Source of the DNA: Promethearchaeota archaeon
GTDB lineage: Archaea; Asgardarchaeota; Lokiarchaeia; Sigynarchaeales; SOKP01
Length of the DNA: 8,792 nt
Assembly (NCBI GenBank): GCA_019057735.1
Contig: JAHLWV010000087.1
Coordinates: forward strand, 1-8,792
Direction of reading: 5' to 3'
In this document: one piece after another, positions 6,803 through 8,792 of the stretch
Position numbering within the stretch: the first letter of the stretch is position 1
Layout of the letters: every line of letters starts with the position of its first letter
Translations under genes and position numbers: made by a program
Notes under the pieces: generated by a model
The model's input: the letters and a program-made list of their open reading frames with translations, nothing else
Told to the model about the DNA's origin: nothing
Database searches by the model: none

Positions 6803-6979
6803 TCATAAAAAATCGGCGTGTCTAAAGTGATATCTTGTTATAGTTTTAGAGAGTTCCCAGATCGATTGGACATTATTTGAATTAATTGCGTTGCTAAGAT
6901 CTTTGTACATTTTTGACAAGGTATGCTTTGTGTCAATTTTGAGTTTACTATTTTCTAATGTTTTTTCTTCTTTACTCAT
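6803..6979 (-). CDS. Small hypothetical protein (58 residues)
   Basis: Reading the - strand from the ATG at 6979 gives 58 codons ending in TGA at 6803. The product starts MSKEEKTLENSKLK, is lysine-rich and charged, then predicted helical (LSKMYKDLSNAI; VQSIWELSKTITRY). It ends in a His/Arg-rich tail (RYHFRHADFL). It has no cysteine and no membrane segment. Codon use is ordinary for the window and the frame fills an otherwise empty gap, but no Shine-Dalgarno is visible and the length is short enough to arise by chance. It lies 98 bases upstream of the 85-residue ORF on the same strand. I recognise no family. Confidence 0.4.
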   Translation of the reverse strand: MSKEEKTLENSKLKIDTKHTLSKMYKDLSNAINSNNVQSIWELSKTITRYHFRHADFL

Positions 6980-7058
6980 AATTTACAAACAAATCATAGC
7001 CGTAAAAAAAATTGAATAATATCACAATAACATCTTTATGAGTTAAACACTCGTGTAT

Positions 7059-7066
7059 AAAAAAAA
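7059..7066 (-). terminator. Oligo-T terminator after the hydrolase gene
   Basis: A T8 run on the - strand starts eight bases after the hydrolase stop codon, in a CTCTTTTTTTTATA context. It is consistent with an archaeal T-tract terminator ending the two-gene membrane operon. Confidence 0.5.
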
Positions 7067-7074
7067 GAGAATTA

Positions 7075-8352
7075 TTATTGTTCGAGGTAAAGAAACCTCT
7101 CGACATAATAAAGCCAAACTTGAGAATATGTGTTTCCTACAATAAGATCACTAGCATGAGCAGCAAAGGGGAAGGTTAAAACAATACACTTTACACCCTC
7201 GATGTTTAATGAACTCTTAATTCTTTCTGCATTATCTATAGAAACTAAATCGTCTCTTAAACCTTGAAAAATGAGTGTTGAAGGGTCGCTTGGGTCTGCT
7301 AAATTACTAGGCGTAAATTTTTCGAATGCTAAAGGATTTGACGATGAATTACCAGGCAATAAAAAGGAAGGCGCAATATCTGGGGGGTAGATTGGAACTA
7401 TTCCTTTTATGGTTAGCGCATTGCTGAAATTTCCTGAGAAATAAGGATCGTTATAACCCAAGCCAATTACTCCGGTTAATTGCCCACCTGCCGAACCACC
7501 CATTATGAATACAGAATTTAAATTAGCGTTGTAGGTATCTGCGTATGTCGTTTCAAGGAGCTTAGTAAAAGTACCAATTTGATACACCATATCGTGCAAT
7601 GTAAAATTTCCCATCACATAATCTGGAGTTGGTATAAAAGATGTACTACCGGTATCAAATAACCCATACTGGATGTCAAAAACGACATATCCTTGAGCAG
7701 CAAGATATTTATTCAGTACGAGAACATTTCCTAGGGATTTATCACCAGCTGACCAGCCTCCACCATGGATTTTTATGATAACGCTACCATTTCCGGGTAA
7801 GTCTGAATATACGCCTTTTGGGTAATATACATCAAAATATAAAAGAATACCATCAGCATCGTAATACAAAACATCGGTTTCAACGTTACAGTCTCTATGA
7901 GGGAAACCCAAAAAGTAATTATAAAGATTGAACTGCGAGGGTAAAAAATAATTATCAGCAGTCAGTGGAATGTCGTCTCTCCAATTATCTCCATACGCTG
8001 CGTTAAACTCCGTTTCTGCTGTCTGAATTGAAACTGGCACTGACATTAAGGGTAAAGCATTTAAACCTGTGAGTAACAAACCAACTACTAATATTGAGAG
8101 CCTACTCCAGTTTTTAAAACGTTTTTTATGGCTTAACTTCAGAAGAAGTAATGTCGTTGGTAGATACAGAAACATCAGAAATCCTGTGATTTGGCTAACA
8201 AAATAGGACATTGCCATGAATAAAGCATTACTTATTGGAAATAGCAGAATGATAGTAAAAAGTATACCAACCAGAAAAGTAAGATAGCATAATAGCCTTA
8301 AAAAATGCTTTAAATATTTTACCGATTTAGTTTTATTCAAAATTCCATGCAC
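7075..8352 (-). CDS. Membrane-anchored alpha/beta-hydrolase (esterase/lipase-like)
   Basis: This is a serine hydrolase of the esterase/BD-FAE-like group, probably cleaving carboxyl esters; the substrate is unknown. Three hydrophobic segments (about 17-38, 44-70, 86-106) precede the catalytic domain. Basic residues before segment 1 and between 2 and 3 (KKRFK) place the N-terminus inside and the catalytic domain outside. The catalytic domain (from ~155) has the oxyanion motif HGGGW (196-200), nucleophile elbow GGSAGG with S287, acid D367 in QGLRD, and H399 in AHASD, so the predicted triad is complete. At 425 residues it is longer than soluble relatives because of the anchor. The GTG at 8352 overlaps the upstream gene by 20 bases. 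A better-spaced start is the in-frame TTG at 8340, nine bases after GAGGTG (8350-8355). Either way translation is coupled to the four-helix protein. Confidence 0.82.
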   Translation of the reverse strand: MHGILNKTKSVKYLKHFLRLLCYLTFLVGILFTIILLFPISNALFMAMSYFVSQITGFLMFLYLPTTLLLLKLSHKKRFKNWSRLSILVVGLLLTGLNALPLMSVPVSIQTAETEFNAAYGDNWRDDIPLTADNYFLPSQFNLYNYFLGFPHRDCNVETDVLYYDADGILLYFDVYYPKGVYSDLPGNGSVIIKIHGGGWSAGDKSLGNVLVLNKYLAAQGYVVFDIQYGLFDTGSTSFIPTPDYVMGNFTLHDMVYQIGTFTKLLETTYADTYNANLNSVFIMGGSAGGQLTGVIGLGYNDPYFSGNFSNALTIKGIVPIYPPDIAPSFLLPGNSSSNPLAFEKFTPSNLADPSDPSTLIFQGLRDDLVSIDNAERIKSSLNIEGVKCIVLTFPFAAHASDLIVGNTYSQVWLYYVERFLYLEQ

Positions 8353-8782
8353 CTCTATTGTTTAGGTTTGTATAAATCATGAGACAGAAATGAAATCCAT
8401 ATAAAGTAGTTATTAAAAACCCAGAAATTATCATTATATTCCCTAGAACTAAAAGAATGCCACTTATTATAAAAGCTGAGAAAATAACGCCAAAGACCAT
8501 AAGGAGAATACTAACAATAAACAATGCAAGATAATAATAAGATATTCTATTTATTCGTTTTCCAATGTGGAAATTTTTATTTAAATAAATATCTGTAAAG
8601 TAAACAAGAGCAGCATTTAGAAACCACGAAATTATTAAAGCATAACCAAGTATATCGTATAAGAGGGAATTTACGGGAAAAAAGAAGTATAATATGGCTA
8701 GAGAAAGTGAAAAGATGCTAAGAAAGATACCTAAATTACTAAGATATTTTATTACATATTTGCTATATTTTTCTTTGTTCAT
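8333..8782 (-). CDS. Four-helix membrane protein, hypothetical
   Basis: I recognise no family. The 149 residues have hydrophobic segments at about 15-35, 43-63, 82-102 and 106-134, with basic residues at the N-terminus (MNKEKYSKYVIKY) and between segments 2 and 3 (KNFHIGKRINR). Both ends are therefore predicted cytosolic. The stop overlaps the hydrolase start region, so the two are an operon and the proteins may act together. The stretch around segments 1-2 (FFFPVNSLLYDILGYALI) faintly resembles the matching part of the hydrolase anchor (LFPISNALFMAMSYFV). The ATG at 8782 is only ten bases from the window edge and no in-frame stop is seen before it, so the true start could lie outside. Confidence 0.6.
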   Translation of the reverse strand: MNKEKYSKYVIKYLSNLGIFLSIFSLSLAILYFFFPVNSLLYDILGYALIISWFLNAALVYFTDIYLNKNFHIGKRINRISYYYLALFIVSILLMVFGVIFSAFIISGILLVLGNIMIISGFLITTLYGFHFCLMIYTNLNNRGAWNFE

Positions 8783-8792
8783 ATGAATGTAC

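Overview
The window is AT-rich, archaeal-looking DNA. Genes end in oligo-T tracts. Start codons are often TTG behind Shine-Dalgarno sequences. The gene content is an archaeal/anaerobe-type sulfur and electron metabolism set beside an MglA-like small GTPase, a longin-like protein and a seven-helix membrane protein. That mix best fits an Asgard archaeon (Lokiarchaeia-like). The assignment is inferred from gene content and style; no marker gene is present.

Left part (1-3234), metabolism. A 5'-truncated DUF39/CBS protein and a NIL-domain two-cluster ferredoxin form an operon on the + strand. They match the two-component L-aspartate semialdehyde sulfurtransferase (homocysteine synthesis) known from Methanosarcina MA1821/MA1822. 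Facing them on the - strand is a tightly coupled hdrC-hdrB pair, whose stop and start overlap in TAATG. It encodes the iron-sulfur and CCG-domain subunits of a heterodisulfide-reductase-type enzyme. No HdrA is in view.

Middle part (3235-6306), signalling or trafficking flavour. A divergent AT-rich promoter region separates hdrC from a + strand GTPase. The GTPase has an MglA-type G3 motif (TVAGQ, Thr in place of the usual Asp). Convergent to it are a seven-transmembrane protein and, further upstream on the same strand, a protein whose N-terminus follows longin topology and is followed by two winged-helix-like segments. This trio is the most interesting part of the window: GTPase, possible longin-type GTPase partner and a membrane protein in one neighbourhood. 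A functional link is inference.

Right part (6447-8782), all - strand. It holds two small unrecognised ORFs (85 and 58 codons; the second was found by reading the sequence directly), then a pair of overlapping membrane-protein genes. One of the pair is a four-helix protein that may run off the window. The other is a membrane-anchored alpha/beta-hydrolase with a complete predicted Ser-Asp-His triad, likely facing outside the cell. No tRNA, rRNA, insertion sequence or CRISPR array was seen.
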